Source: an uncultured Eubacterium sp. (GTDB taxonomy: Bacteria; Bacillota; Clostridia; Lachnospirales; Lachnospiraceae). Taken from it: a DNA stretch of 64,000 bases. Made by a program: the position numbers and the translations under genes. The stretch is taken from contig CAJUSH010000009.1 in assembly GCA_910589045.1 (NCBI GenBank), forward strand, positions 1 to 64,000, given 5' to 3'. Shown piece by piece: positions 17,395 through 25,731 of this stretch (position 1 is the stretch's first letter; each line of letters starts with the position of its first letter). Below the pieces are notes generated by a model. It was not told where the DNA came from, did no database searches, and saw nothing but the letters and a program-made list of their open reading frames with translations.

Positions 17395-17476
17395 ACATAC
17401 ATCCTTTTTTCATAATTGTAATTATTCAGCCTTCGGTATCATAACGATTCGGGGCAGTGATGCGCATTCCTGCCCC

Positions 17477-17509
17477 GTGAACAGTCACGAGCTATTCGTA
17501 ACTGTTCAC
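17477..17509. repeat. Hairpin built from inverted dispersed-repeat arms
   Basis: GTGAACAGTCACGA (17477-17490) and TCGTAACTGTTCAC (17496-17509) form a 14-bp stem with one mismatch and a 5-nt loop. The right arm is a copy of the GTTACTGTTCACTCC family. It lies in the divergent spacer between the epimerase and the glycosyltransferase at 17583. Confidence 0.6.
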
Positions 17510-17582
17510 TCCGGTTGCACTTTTTTGACCGGTATGCTATATTTTTAGCAGCAAACATCACCCGAAACAGGAGGCTCTATCC

Positions 17583-18530
17583 TTGAACAAAAATAACTCT
17601 GCGGGCGCAGTCCGGCCCGATACGCTGCTCATCTTTGAGCGCCCCGAGCTCTACTTTTTCCCGGCGCTGTCGCCCTTTGTCTGCCCGGCCTTCGGCGTTC
17701 CCCGACGCAGCCTGCGCTATCTCATCTACAAGGTGCTCTATGTGCTGCATCTGCCCGGCACCCATCTGTTCTGGGGCAGCTGGACAAAACAGCTTACAAA
17801 GGCAAAACGGGTCATCATTTTCGATTACGGCTACCAGCGCGGCATGGAGCACTATATTCACCACGTCAATCCGGACTGCGAGGTATTGCTTTTTTTCTGG
17901 AACCTCATCACGCCGGGCCGCATCAACCACAGGCTCTTTTCCGACAAACGCGCGATCTACTCCACCGATCCCGGCGACTGCGCACGCTACGGCTTTCATT
18001 ATAACTCAATCTTTTACACCCGGCAATATTACCGCAGTCCGAAGGAACAAACCAACCGCCTGTTTTTTATCGGTCAGGACAAGGGACGTGCCCGTGCACT
18101 GCTTGCGCTGAAGCGCATCCTGACCCGCGCCGGTGTTTTTTGCGATATCCGCATTGTAAGCGGGGATAAGCGGCCTTCCGGCATCCGCTCCCTTGGGGAG
18201 CTTTACACGCCCCGCCGGCTCTCCTACGACGAATACCTGGAAACGGTGGAGGACTGCGATATTTTACTGGATTTTAACCAGAAAGGACAACAGGCGCTCA
18301 CCATGCGCGTCATGGAGGCGATCTTTTTATCCAAAAAGCTCATCACAAACAATGCCGCCATCCAGGGCTATGACTTTTACAACAAAAACAATATCCTCCT
18401 GCTTCCGGAAAACCCGGAGGATCTGACCCCGGAAGCGGTCCGCGCCTTTCTGGAAAAACCCTTCCTTCCGTATGCCGATGAGGTGCTTTGCTACTACGAC
18501 TTCGCAGCGTGGAAGGAGCGCTTCGACTAG
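17583..18530 (+). CDS. Putative capsular polysaccharide glycosyltransferase-like protein
   Basis: A 315-residue cytosolic protein starting at a TTG with AGGAGG 8 nt upstream. The second half has the GT-B like arrangement (FFIGQDKGRA, then SYDEYLETVEDCDILLDFN and AIFLSKKLITNN), as in glycosyltransferases of capsule/LPS clusters of the CgeB-like or 'lipopolysaccharide biosynthesis' group. The N-terminal half is poorly conserved to my eye. It is the only plus-strand gene of island A and converges on the flippase with a 4-bp overlap. The family assignment is moderate and the sugar specificity unknown. Confidence 0.6.
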   Translation: MNKNNSAGAVRPDTLLIFERPELYFFPALSPFVCPAFGVPRRSLRYLIYKVLYVLHLPGTHLFWGSWTKQLTKAKRVIIFDYGYQRGMEHYIHHVNPDCEVLLFFWNLITPGRINHRLFSDKRAIYSTDPGDCARYGFHYNSIFYTRQYYRSPKEQTNRLFFIGQDKGRARALLALKRILTRAGVFCDIRIVSGDKRPSGIRSLGELYTPRRLSYDEYLETVEDCDILLDFNQKGQQALTMRVMEAIFLSKKLITNNAAIQGYDFYNKNNILLLPENPEDLTPEAVRAFLEKPFLPYADEVLCYYDFAAWKERFD

Positions 18531-20050
18531 CGGGCCGTACCCCTGCGCACACCCACGAGGGTCAATATGCTGCGCATCCGCTCGCTCCTGCAAAAGACAG
18601 CCGCATTCAGCAGAAGCGGAAGCCCGACGGAAATCAGGACGAGGAGCACAAAATGCAGGCTGCTTCCCGGCCGGTACAGCGCGCTGCCAAGCAGACGCAC
18701 CAGCGCCGCCTCCGCAGCCCCCAGAAGCAAATACTGCATCAGCTCAAGCACATATTCCCGCATGGAAATGTTCAAATAGATCCGGTAGAATACAAAAATC
18801 CGGCAGCCCGCCTGGAGGATGTACGCCGCAAGCGTGCCCGCCAGCACGCCGAATATGCCCCACGCGTCCACCAGCCCAAGGGATAAGAGCATGTTGCAAA
18901 GGGCGGATACAGCTGCAATATTCCGCTCCTTATCAAACAGACCCGTCACCCCCATCACCATGGCAACCGGAAGACTCAAAATCAGAATGTAAAAATTGAG
19001 CACGCACGCCCCCACCACATTCATTTCAAGCGTATAGCTGTCCGTGAGCCAGAAATCTCCCACAAAGGGACTTGCCGCCGCATACACGCCGCAGCCCGCA
19101 GACGCGCCGAACAGGAAAAACAAAAAGGTGACAAGCCGCAGCATTTCCTCGTCCTTCCCGTAATCCTTCTCCACAAACATCGCCCCCACACTTGGCTGAA
19201 GCGCGTTTGAGAGCGCCAGTGCGATGTTCGTAAGGGAATTCGTGATCAGACAGTAATTGTTGTAAAGCCCCGCAAACGCCACACCGATAAAGCCGGAGAC
19301 AATCACGTTGTCCGTGGAGACTAACAGCTTGCCCGCCAAACGCACCACAAAAATATTTTTGATGTTGGCGAACACCTTTTGTTTCAGCTCCTTTTTCAGC
19401 GGCTTTCCCCATAGTCTCCGCACATACGGGTATTTTTTATACACATAACCCGAGATCCAGAGATTACTCAGCGCCTCCACACCGATGTTGACAAGCAGCG
19501 CCAGCGCATAATTTCCGGTATACTCCACAAGAAAAATGACGGCAGAATAGTTCGCAAGGTTCACAAGGAGCGTGACAATGCTCACGATATATTCCTGCTG
19601 GTCCGCGATCAGGAGGGAACGCCGAAACGACAGCAGATAGGAGAGCGCCGTCCGCAGCAGCCACAGAACGTAGATCAGCCGCACATAGCCGACGGAAAAG
19701 GGATTGTCCTTCAAAAGCAGGTGCACAAACGGCGCGGCCAAAAGCCCGAGTCCCATGATCACCACGGCAAAAATGTTGTACGCCCTGCGGTACAGGTTCA
19801 TCAGCCCGGCGATCGTCTCCTCGTCCCGCCCCGCCAGTGCCTGATACAGGTTGTAGACGATGGCGGTGGAAATCCCAAGCTCCGAGACGGACAGAATCGC
19901 GATGACATTTGATACGACGCCGTTCAGCCCCACAAGCGCCTCACCCAGCTTCAGATTCAGAACACGCTGGCTCACAAAGCCGATAAGAATCAGCACAACC
20001 TGGCCAAGCAGCCCAAAAAAACTGTTGCGCATGACATTTTTGATCCGCAT
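18527..20050 (-). CDS. Wzx-type polysaccharide flippase (MATE/MVF superfamily)
   Basis: A 507-residue integral membrane protein with about 12-14 hydrophobic segments. The N-terminal SFFGLLGQVVLILIGFVSQRVLNLKLGEALVGLNGVVSNVIAIL pattern (given here in part) is that of Wzx/PST oligosaccharide flippases: G-x-x-G-L followed by an amphipathic helix and SELGISTAIVYNLY. It presumably translocates the undecaprenyl-linked repeat made by island A. ATG 20050 is preferred over GTG 20059 since GGGG lies about 9 nt before it. The end overlaps the convergent glycosyltransferase by 4 bp. Confidence 0.88.
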   Translation of the reverse strand: MRIKNVMRNSFFGLLGQVVLILIGFVSQRVLNLKLGEALVGLNGVVSNVIAILSVSELGISTAIVYNLYQALAGRDEETIAGLMNLYRRAYNIFAVVIMGLGLLAAPFVHLLLKDNPFSVGYVRLIYVLWLLRTALSYLLSFRRSLLIADQQEYIVSIVTLLVNLANYSAVIFLVEYTGNYALALLVNIGVEALSNLWISGYVYKKYPYVRRLWGKPLKKELKQKVFANIKNIFVVRLAGKLLVSTDNVIVSGFIGVAFAGLYNNYCLITNSLTNIALALSNALQPSVGAMFVEKDYGKDEEMLRLVTFLFFLFGASAGCGVYAAASPFVGDFWLTDSYTLEMNVVGACVLNFYILILSLPVAMVMGVTGLFDKERNIAAVSALCNMLLSLGLVDAWGIFGVLAGTLAAYILQAGCRIFVFYRIYLNISMREYVLELMQYLLLGAAEAALVRLLGSALYRPGSSLHFVLLVLISVGLPLLLNAAVFCRSERMRSILTLVGVRRGTAR

Positions 20051-20099
20051 AATGTTCACCCCTTATGCTTTTTATGAAACAGAGAAATCCCCTGCGTAT

Positions 20100-20128
20100 A
20101 AAAAGCGCTGCATCATGCAGCGCTTTTT
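20100..20128 (-). terminator. Strong bidirectional intrinsic terminator
   Basis: A near-perfect inverted repeat AAAAAGCGCTGCAT / ATGCAGCGCTTTTT with a one-base centre. It gives a GC-rich stem with U-tract on either strand. It lies 14 bp after the stop of the leader-like gene at 20142 (minus strand) and isolates it from the flippase. Confidence 0.85.
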
Positions 20129-20141
20129 CTTTCAAAGCTTG

Positions 20142-20813
20142 CTAAATACCGTAGGGATCATCGTTCGGCCCCTTGCCGGATGCCTCCCAGCGCGGCTTGA
20201 GCGAACCGATCATATTGAAATACCGGTTGGAACCGGACTTTTGCAGACCGCAGCCGTCCCCGGTATCCGCAGGACAGCCGGTACAGCCCAGCACCTCCCT
20301 GCAGCCCAGTTTCATGCCGCCCCACGCGCCCTCCCGCGCGCCCTGCCATACGCCGTTCATATACCGGCTCTCGCAGGTAATACGCGCAGAAGCCTGCATC
20401 TGCGCATCCTCCGCCAGACCGTCGTTTTCCGGCTCCTTTACATCCGGGTCAGGCTTTGCGGCTGCCCCGGCATCCGGGTCGTCCGGAACCGCATCGGGAA
20501 CCTCTCCCGGTGTCTCCTCCGGCTGTGCGTCCGCTTCCGTCCCGGCATCCTCCGGTACGTCCTCCGGCGTCTCTTCCGGGATCTCGCTCTCCGCAATATC
20601 CCCCTCAACGTCTGTCTCCGGCTCTCCGCCCACAGAGTCTTGTGCACCGCCTGCCGCATTTTCCGCCGCAGCCACATCCTGTGCATACTCATAAGGGTCC
20701 GTGACCGGCTCCACCGTATCTCTCAGTGAAAATGTCTCCCCGCTACTGAACATGTACACGCCCTCTGCCGGTTCCTCCGCCATAACCACGGCAGGCCGCT
20801 CATAGTTTTTCAT
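20142..20813 (-). CDS. Acidic protein with leader-like N-terminus and Cys-containing tail (candidate modified peptide or secreted protein)
   Basis: A 223-residue protein. It starts MKNYERPAVVMAEEPAEGVY, a short conserved-looking N-terminus. I recall similar 'YEKP-x-V-x-x-E-x-AEGVYA' starts on many uncharacterised small proteins of gut Clostridia, but cannot verify this. Residues about 30-125 are low-complexity, rich in Glu, Asp, Pro and Ala. The last 77 residues hold five cysteines (about 147, 171, 177, 180, 188; CREVLGCTGC core). No signal peptide or TM segment is seen. RBS AAGGAG lies 9 nt before ATG 20813. A strong terminator follows. Neighbours are an SCP2-like protein and a nucleotidyltransferase. 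It could be a RiPP precursor; the function is not known. Confidence 0.6.
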   Translation of the reverse strand: MKNYERPAVVMAEEPAEGVYMFSSGETFSLRDTVEPVTDPYEYAQDVAAAENAAGGAQDSVGGEPETDVEGDIAESEIPEETPEDVPEDAGTEADAQPEETPGEVPDAVPDDPDAGAAAKPDPDVKEPENDGLAEDAQMQASARITCESRYMNGVWQGAREGAWGGMKLGCREVLGCTGCPADTGDGCGLQKSGSNRYFNMIGSLKPRWEASGKGPNDDPYGI

Positions 20814-20951
20814 AGCCATCCTCTCCTTTTCCTATACAATAACTTCCATAACATATGGTTTGCTGTGATGCGGTTTTAGTCCCTCGCGCAATCTTCCAGA
20901 TACGCGTAATATTAAAGCTAATTTAACTATAGCACCCCGGGCTATGCCGCG

Positions 20952-21299
20952 TCAAGGAAGGTTTGCGCTTTTCTGTTTTTTCCCCACGACCTCCTTTAAA
21001 AGCAGCGCCTTTCCGAGGTCGCCCTCCACCCGAATCTTTTTCAGCGTAAAGGCCAGAACCGGGTCAAGCCTTCCTTCTATGATCTTTAAAAGCGTCTCGG
21101 CCTTGCAGGTGATGCACACGTCCCGGTCGTAATACTCATACGGCTCCACATATGCCTTCCCCTCCTTCAATTCCAGATAAAACGCGCCTGCCGCCTCGCC
21201 CTCGATGTTGAACTGGAACGCCACATGCTCCGTCACCTTTGACACGTCCCCATGCTTAGCAATGTCCTTTACCTGCTCTACCAACTGTTCGTACGTCAT
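20952..21299 (-). CDS. SCP2 sterol-binding-domain-like protein
   Basis: A 115-residue protein made of a single SCP2-like domain (HVAFQFNIEGEAAGAFYLEL, then YDRDVCITCKAETLLKIIEG and LKKIRVEGDLGKALLL). SCP2 domains have a hydrophobic cavity and bind lipids or other small hydrophobic ligands. Start ATG 21299 has AAGGAG upstream; longer frame extensions lack a site. It is 37 bp downstream of the nucleotidyltransferase gene and likely cotranscribed. Its job here is unknown; linkage to a peptide or lipid modification cassette is inference. Confidence 0.75.
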   Translation of the reverse strand: MTYEQLVEQVKDIAKHGDVSKVTEHVAFQFNIEGEAAGAFYLELKEGKAYVEPYEYYDRDVCITCKAETLLKIIEGRLDPVLAFTLKKIRVEGDLGKALLLKEVVGKKQKSANLP

Positions 21300-21336
21300 A
21301 ATTCTTTCTCCTTTTTTATGCTTATCATTTCTTTTC

Positions 21337-22587
21337 TCACTCAAATAAATGCAGCCGCTCCACCAGCCGCCCCCGCTGACCGGCACTGCGCACGATCTCC
21401 GCCACGGTTGTTTTTCGCAGCGTGCGGTTGTTGTGCAGAAAACGCAAAAGCGTAAGCACCCACAGCAGCGGCCAGAGCAGCGGACATTTCCCCGCCCGCG
21501 GATAATTTAAGCTCATCTGATGGTGAAACGCCCGCACGTAGGCGAAAATTCCCGATCCGTGAATCGCCACCATACGCCCCTTTTCCGACTTTCCGAATTC
21601 CTCCGCGTCGATGATCTCCCGCAAAAGCGCATCCAGATATGTATCGCTCTTCACCGATGCTGCCCCGGGAGTCAGAAACGGCTCCGCCGCGGCCTCGTCC
21701 ATGCCAAGCTCCCGCACGCACAGCGCCGTCACCGCCGCCGCAAACTGCTCCACCTTCAGCGCCCGGATCAGCCGCAAGGCCTCTTCGGCCTCCTCCCGGG
21801 GCTGCTTTTCCCAGAACACCACCCAGTCACAGAGCAGCTTCAGCCCGAAGCCTGCGGTGAGAAAATGCTGCAGGAGATGTAAAAGAAGCTCAAAGCCGTG
21901 GTAGGCACCGGTGAGTACCGGGAGCGGGACGCCCATGCACGCCTGCGTGCGCACCGACCTTCGCGCCGCCTCCATACATTTCATCACCTGCTCATTTGTC
22001 GCCTGATTGTCAAACGGCTCCACCATCATACGGTGCAGCTCCACCTCAATATTTGCCCTTCCGATCATGCACACATGGTGCAGATGCAGCCGCGGACCGT
22101 TCTCCGCGAAGCCGTGGCGCTCTAAGCATGCAACCGCCCGGTCGGTATCCTCGTCGGAAAAAAGAAGCAGATCCACGTCGCCCGACTTGCGAAGCTCCGG
22201 CTCGGGAAAAAACTCCGCGGTAGCAGCGCCCTTTAAAACCGCCGCACCGATGCCCTCATCCTGCAAAATACCGACGAGATATTTCGTGTAAAACAGCAGC
22301 CGGTAAGCGTGCACGACTGCCTGCGCCGTCTGCTTTTGCAGCATATCGCGCATCGGCTCGTCCAGGCCGGGATACGCGCACCACGTCCCGCAGATGAGGG
22401 GCACAACCGCGTGTGCCTGTGCCAGCGCAAAAAGCTTCTGCGCATCCACGCCCTGCAAAAAATCCCACTGCTCGGGCACCCTTTGCTTTAGGGAATATTC
22501 CAGCAGCCTGACCAGGCACCGCTCCCCGGGGTCTGCAGGCCTGCTGCCGCTCTGTTTGATTTTATCCGCTGCTTTTCTACTATCCAT
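21337..22587 (-). CDS. Nucleotidyltransferase family protein (NTP_transf_5-like)
   Basis: About 416 residues. The nucleotidyltransferase core is seen in AAVLKGAATAEFFPEPELRKSGDVDLLLFSDE (quoted in part: LRKSGDVDLLL), with the D-x-D metal pair, and downstream EVELHRMMVEPF. This family is found in RiPP clusters (for example PadeN beside the kinase PadeK in lasso-peptide operons) and in surface-glycan loci. The start is uncertain: ATG 22587 has only a weak purine stretch, and an alternative GTG lies at 22617. It is followed by the SCP2-like gene. With the PqqD-kinase at 7951 it matches the kinase plus nucleotidyltransferase tailoring pair, but the two are 12 kb apart. Confidence 0.75.
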   Translation of the reverse strand: MDSRKAADKIKQSGSRPADPGERCLVRLLEYSLKQRVPEQWDFLQGVDAQKLFALAQAHAVVPLICGTWCAYPGLDEPMRDMLQKQTAQAVVHAYRLLFYTKYLVGILQDEGIGAAVLKGAATAEFFPEPELRKSGDVDLLLFSDEDTDRAVACLERHGFAENGPRLHLHHVCMIGRANIEVELHRMMVEPFDNQATNEQVMKCMEAARRSVRTQACMGVPLPVLTGAYHGFELLLHLLQHFLTAGFGLKLLCDWVVFWEKQPREEAEEALRLIRALKVEQFAAAVTALCVRELGMDEAAAEPFLTPGAASVKSDTYLDALLREIIDAEEFGKSEKGRMVAIHGSGIFAYVRAFHHQMSLNYPRAGKCPLLWPLLWVLTLLRFLHNNRTLRKTTVAEIVRSAGQRGRLVERLHLFE

Positions 22588-22807
22588 CTCTTCTGCCGCC
22601 AATTTTCTCCAAAACACCTGCTTTACGGCCTTTGCAGCAAATGCGCAGGCCCGGGTGTGAAAAGTAACAAACCGTTACCCCCCCCCATATCAACGAAAAC
22701 CATTTTTATCATAGCATTTTTTCGCTTCGAATGATATACTAACCTTAAATTTTCCGGAAGGAGATGTAACGGTTCAGCCCTGCGGCTTTACGGTTACAAA
22801 AAACGCT
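22588..22807. other. Divergent spacer with dispersed repeat and a run of nine C
   Basis: GCCCGGGTGTGAAAAGTAAC (22649-22668) is a reverse copy of the dispersed repeat. A run of nine cytosines follows at 22678-22686. GGAAGGAG at 22756-22763 looks like a ribosome site but has no in-frame start at good distance; the next gene's ATG is 44 nt further on. Confidence 0.5.
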
Positions 22808-24463
22808 ATGCCAAACTCTTCCCCTAAAAAAAAGACAAACCGATGGCTGGTCATCCCCGCCCTGCTCGTCGCCCTCGCCTCCGCAGCCTTCATCGCAGCC
22901 ACGCTGCTTCAGCGGGCGGCAGACGGCTACTACCGGCAGCGCTATCTGGACTTTGCTTTTACAAACGACCACGACTACACGGAATCCGCGCAGGCACTGG
23001 ACAATCCGGAAGGCGGCTTCTACTGTCTCCACGGCTATCTGCTCTCCGAGGATACCACGGAGGAATCCCTCGACGAGCTGCTGGCGAGAGATATCCGGCT
23101 AAACGAAAGCGACGGCCTGGTGCTGCTGGAAATCAACCTTCTGCGCTATCGCGACACGCCGCTTACCGATGCCGCGCTGACGCAGCTTCGACGCATCCTG
23201 GACGCATGGGAGAAGGCAGATTACCGGCTTATCCTGCGCTTTCTCTATGACTGGGACGGCAACGCTGCCGCCACGGAGCCGCAGGCGCTCTCACAGATTC
23301 TGGAGCATATGACCCAGGTCGCACCCGCCGTAAACGAACACGCCGCCTCCGTTTACCTGCTCCAGGGCATTTTTGTCGGCGCCTGGGGCGAAATGCACGG
23401 CAGCGACCATATGCAGGCCGAGTCCATGTGCGCCCTCATGGAGCACTTGAACGAAGTCATCGACCCCGGCATTTTCCTCGCCGTGCGCACCCCCGCACAG
23501 CGCCGCACGATCTTAAATTCCGCCGAAGCCTTTCCGGACAACAGCGGGCTGGCCCTTCGTCTGGGGCTTTACAACGACGGTATGCTCGGTTCCGACATCG
23601 ACCTTGGGACCTACGGGGACGTGGATCAAAGCACCGCCTCCTCCCTGAGCGACCGCTGGCTGCGCGGGCAGGAGCTGGACTACCAGGATGCACTCTGCCG
23701 CTATGTGCCAAACGGCGGGGAGGTGGTGATCGACAATCCCCTCAACGACCTTGCCGCCGCCATCGAAGCGTTCCGCGTCATGCATGTATCCTACCTCAAC
23801 CGCAGCTACCAGCTCGAGGTGCTCGACAAATGGCGGGCAGATACCATGCAGACCGACGACAGCTGGAACGGCATGGACGGCTTCACCTATATCGAGCGGC
23901 ATTTAAGCCCGCGCTACCGCTGCACCGGAGCCGATGCATCTGCCTTCAACTTCTGGGAGGACGACACCGCGACATGCTCCCTCACCCTCACCAACACCGC
24001 CTTCGCCGGTGCCCGACGGCCCCTGGCCTGCTGTCTTCGCATCGTCTCCGCGACGGATAACCGCGTCGTTTTTGAGCAGGACATTGATCCCGGCACCCTC
24101 GATGCAGACGCATCCACTGAAGGCACAGCCTCCGGCGCAGATGCGGCCGGCGGCACGGAAGAAACCGGCCCCCCGGCTGTCGCCGATCGCCTGCAGACCC
24201 TCTGCAACGGTGAAGAAATCCGCGCCTTTGTCACGCTTCCCCTGCGCGAACTTGCCGACGGCACCTACCGCATCCTCCTCTCGTGTGAATACACACGGGA
24301 CGGACAAAGGCTCGCGCTTGCAAACGACCTGCCCGAAACCGAACACGGCTACGAGATCGCCTCCTTTACCCTGAGCAGAACGCCCGCCGCAGCGCCTGCC
24401 GGCAGAGAGCTGATCCGGCGGTACCTCTCCCATTGGTCCGCGCAGCGCGCATTAGCAAAGTAG
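22808..24463 (+). CDS. Membrane-anchored DUF4874/DUF4832-type protein (glycoside-hydrolase-like)
   Basis: A 551-residue protein with an N-terminal membrane anchor (about residues 12-33, positive KKK before it). The DUF4874-type region runs from NPEGGFYCLHGYLL to IFVGAWGEMHGS. A DUF4832-type part with YLNRSYQLEVLDKW and the conserved RYRCTGADA region leads into a beta-sandwich-like C-terminus. A Thr/Ala/Gly-rich linker is near residues 430-460. The family is TIM-barrel-like and suspected to act on polysaccharides. The first Met at 22808 lacks a good ribosome site, so the start is uncertain. It is paralogous to the convergent gene at 24349-25731 and overlaps it by 115 bp at the 3' ends. Confidence 0.75.
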   Translation: MPNSSPKKKTNRWLVIPALLVALASAAFIAATLLQRAADGYYRQRYLDFAFTNDHDYTESAQALDNPEGGFYCLHGYLLSEDTTEESLDELLARDIRLNESDGLVLLEINLLRYRDTPLTDAALTQLRRILDAWEKADYRLILRFLYDWDGNAAATEPQALSQILEHMTQVAPAVNEHAASVYLLQGIFVGAWGEMHGSDHMQAESMCALMEHLNEVIDPGIFLAVRTPAQRRTILNSAEAFPDNSGLALRLGLYNDGMLGSDIDLGTYGDVDQSTASSLSDRWLRGQELDYQDALCRYVPNGGEVVIDNPLNDLAAAIEAFRVMHVSYLNRSYQLEVLDKWRADTMQTDDSWNGMDGFTYIERHLSPRYRCTGADASAFNFWEDDTATCSLTLTNTAFAGARRPLACCLRIVSATDNRVVFEQDIDPGTLDADASTEGTASGADAAGGTEETGPPAVADRLQTLCNGEEIRAFVTLPLRELADGTYRILLSCEYTRDGQRLALANDLPETEHGYEIASFTLSRTPAAAPAGRELIRRYLSHWSAQRALAK

Positions 24464-25731
24464 ATCGGGAGTCCCGTCTTTTCATGGCGCAGGGCAACGC
24501 AGACGAAAAGCTCCTGTCCGCCCTGCGCGGCACATGCTTCACGGATGTCAAACTCCACGTCAAGCCTGCCGCCCGCCGCAAGCCTCCTGCCGTCAAAAAC
24601 CGATTCCATCCGCATGCGCCCGCATTCCAGCACCACACACACCGGGTCGTAACAGCAGGCAAAGCCGGAATTTGCAATCGTTATCCGCAGCCTGTCCCCC
24701 GCTTTGTCCCGGCCGCTTTCGGGCGCCCCAGCCGTCAGGTCCGCACAGCCGCACTGCCCGGTCTTCTGCACGCCGTCCGTCAGCTCCACATCCGCCAGCT
24801 CGTAGCGGTAGCCCAGCCGCTCCCGGATCACATCAGAAAGCGGCCTGCCTCCGTCCCCCGGATGTTCCGGCGACCGCCAGCGCTCCCACACAACCGGCTC
24901 GTGGACGCTGTTCAAATACGTCACCTGCATCAATGCCAGACGCGCAAGCACCTCGTCAGCGTCATGTGCCAGCGCCCCTGCAAGCACCTCGCCGCCGCAG
25001 AGCGTCCGTGCATTCTGCACCTTCATAAATTCCATCTCCCGCTGCGGCGTCCACATAATATCGGGCCTGTCCGCATCATCAATCCAGCCAAACGTCCCCA
25101 TGTCCGTATCGGAGGCAAGGATCGCGTCGTCGTAAAGCCCGACCCCGACCCCGCTGTTATGCAATTGCAAAATCCTTTGAAACTGCGGCTTTCGCACACT
25201 GATCGGAATATCCCCGGCAGCCTTGCCCATGGCGTCGAAGAGCATCAGAAGAGACGCCCGATCCAAAAATTTCGAGTCATGCATTTCGCCCCAGCTTCCC
25301 ACAAGCAAGCCCTGAATCGTGAGGATATGCGCCGAAAACGCCGCAAAAAGCGGGGCAAGCTGCCTTATATGTCCGGTAACCTGCCCAAGCTCTCCCGGCT
25401 CATGCTCCGGGCCGCGCCCCACACGGTCATAGACGACCCGCACGATCATCTGCATCCCGTTGTCGCGGAAAAGCGCAAAAATACGCCCCGCCTTTGCAAG
25501 CTCCCCGGCCGAAAGCGCGCGGTGTGCGCATTTTCCGATATCCAGGAGCACCAGCGCCAGCCGCTCGTCCCTGCAAAGCGACCAGACCCAGTCCTCCTCC
25601 ACCTCCTTTTCCGTGATATCATACGTATATACATGGTAAAAACCCCGCACGGGATTTTTATCCGTGATAGGTGCGCCCCCGGCATGCCGCTCACGCCAGT
25701 CCGTCCTCCGAAAAATCCACCTGCTGCTCAA
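24349..25731 (-). CDS. DUF4874/DUF4832-type protein (glycoside-hydrolase-like), last gene of the Pel-type operon
   Basis: A 460-residue paralogue of the protein at 22808. NPVRGFYHVYTYDITEKE opens the DUF4874-type region. ILTIQGLLVGSWGEMHDSKF matches GIFVGAWGEMHGSDH of the paralogue. YLNSVHEPVVWERWR is the DUF4832-type signature. No signal peptide or anchor is visible. The start is a TTG at 25731 supported by GAAGGAG 6 nt upstream, which overlaps the end of the GT2 gene by 41 bp. Its 3' end overlaps the convergent paralogue by 115 bp, so both strands are coding there. Probable exopolysaccharide-active enzyme; the catalytic residues are not known to me. Confidence 0.75.
   Translation of the reverse strand: MSSRWIFRRTDWRERHAGGAPITDKNPVRGFYHVYTYDITEKEVEEDWVWSLCRDERLALVLLDIGKCAHRALSAGELAKAGRIFALFRDNGMQMIVRVVYDRVGRGPEHEPGELGQVTGHIRQLAPLFAAFSAHILTIQGLLVGSWGEMHDSKFLDRASLLMLFDAMGKAAGDIPISVRKPQFQRILQLHNSGVGVGLYDDAILASDTDMGTFGWIDDADRPDIMWTPQREMEFMKVQNARTLCGGEVLAGALAHDADEVLARLALMQVTYLNSVHEPVVWERWRSPEHPGDGGRPLSDVIRERLGYRYELADVELTDGVQKTGQCGCADLTAGAPESGRDKAGDRLRITIANSGFACCYDPVCVVLECGRMRMESVFDGRRLAAGGRLDVEFDIREACAAQGGQELFVCVALRHEKTGLPIYFANARCADQWERYRRISSLPAGAAAGVLLRVKEAIS

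Noticed and set aside
10942-20059. Island A as part of the Pel operon
   Set aside because: It has its own Wzx-type flippase and uronic-acid donor genes and is separated by terminators and unrelated genes, so it is treated as a separate glycan system.
22678-22686. Run of nine C as a phase-variable tract
   Set aside because: It is intergenic and not between a clear -35 and -10 or inside a reading frame; no switching mechanism can be supported.
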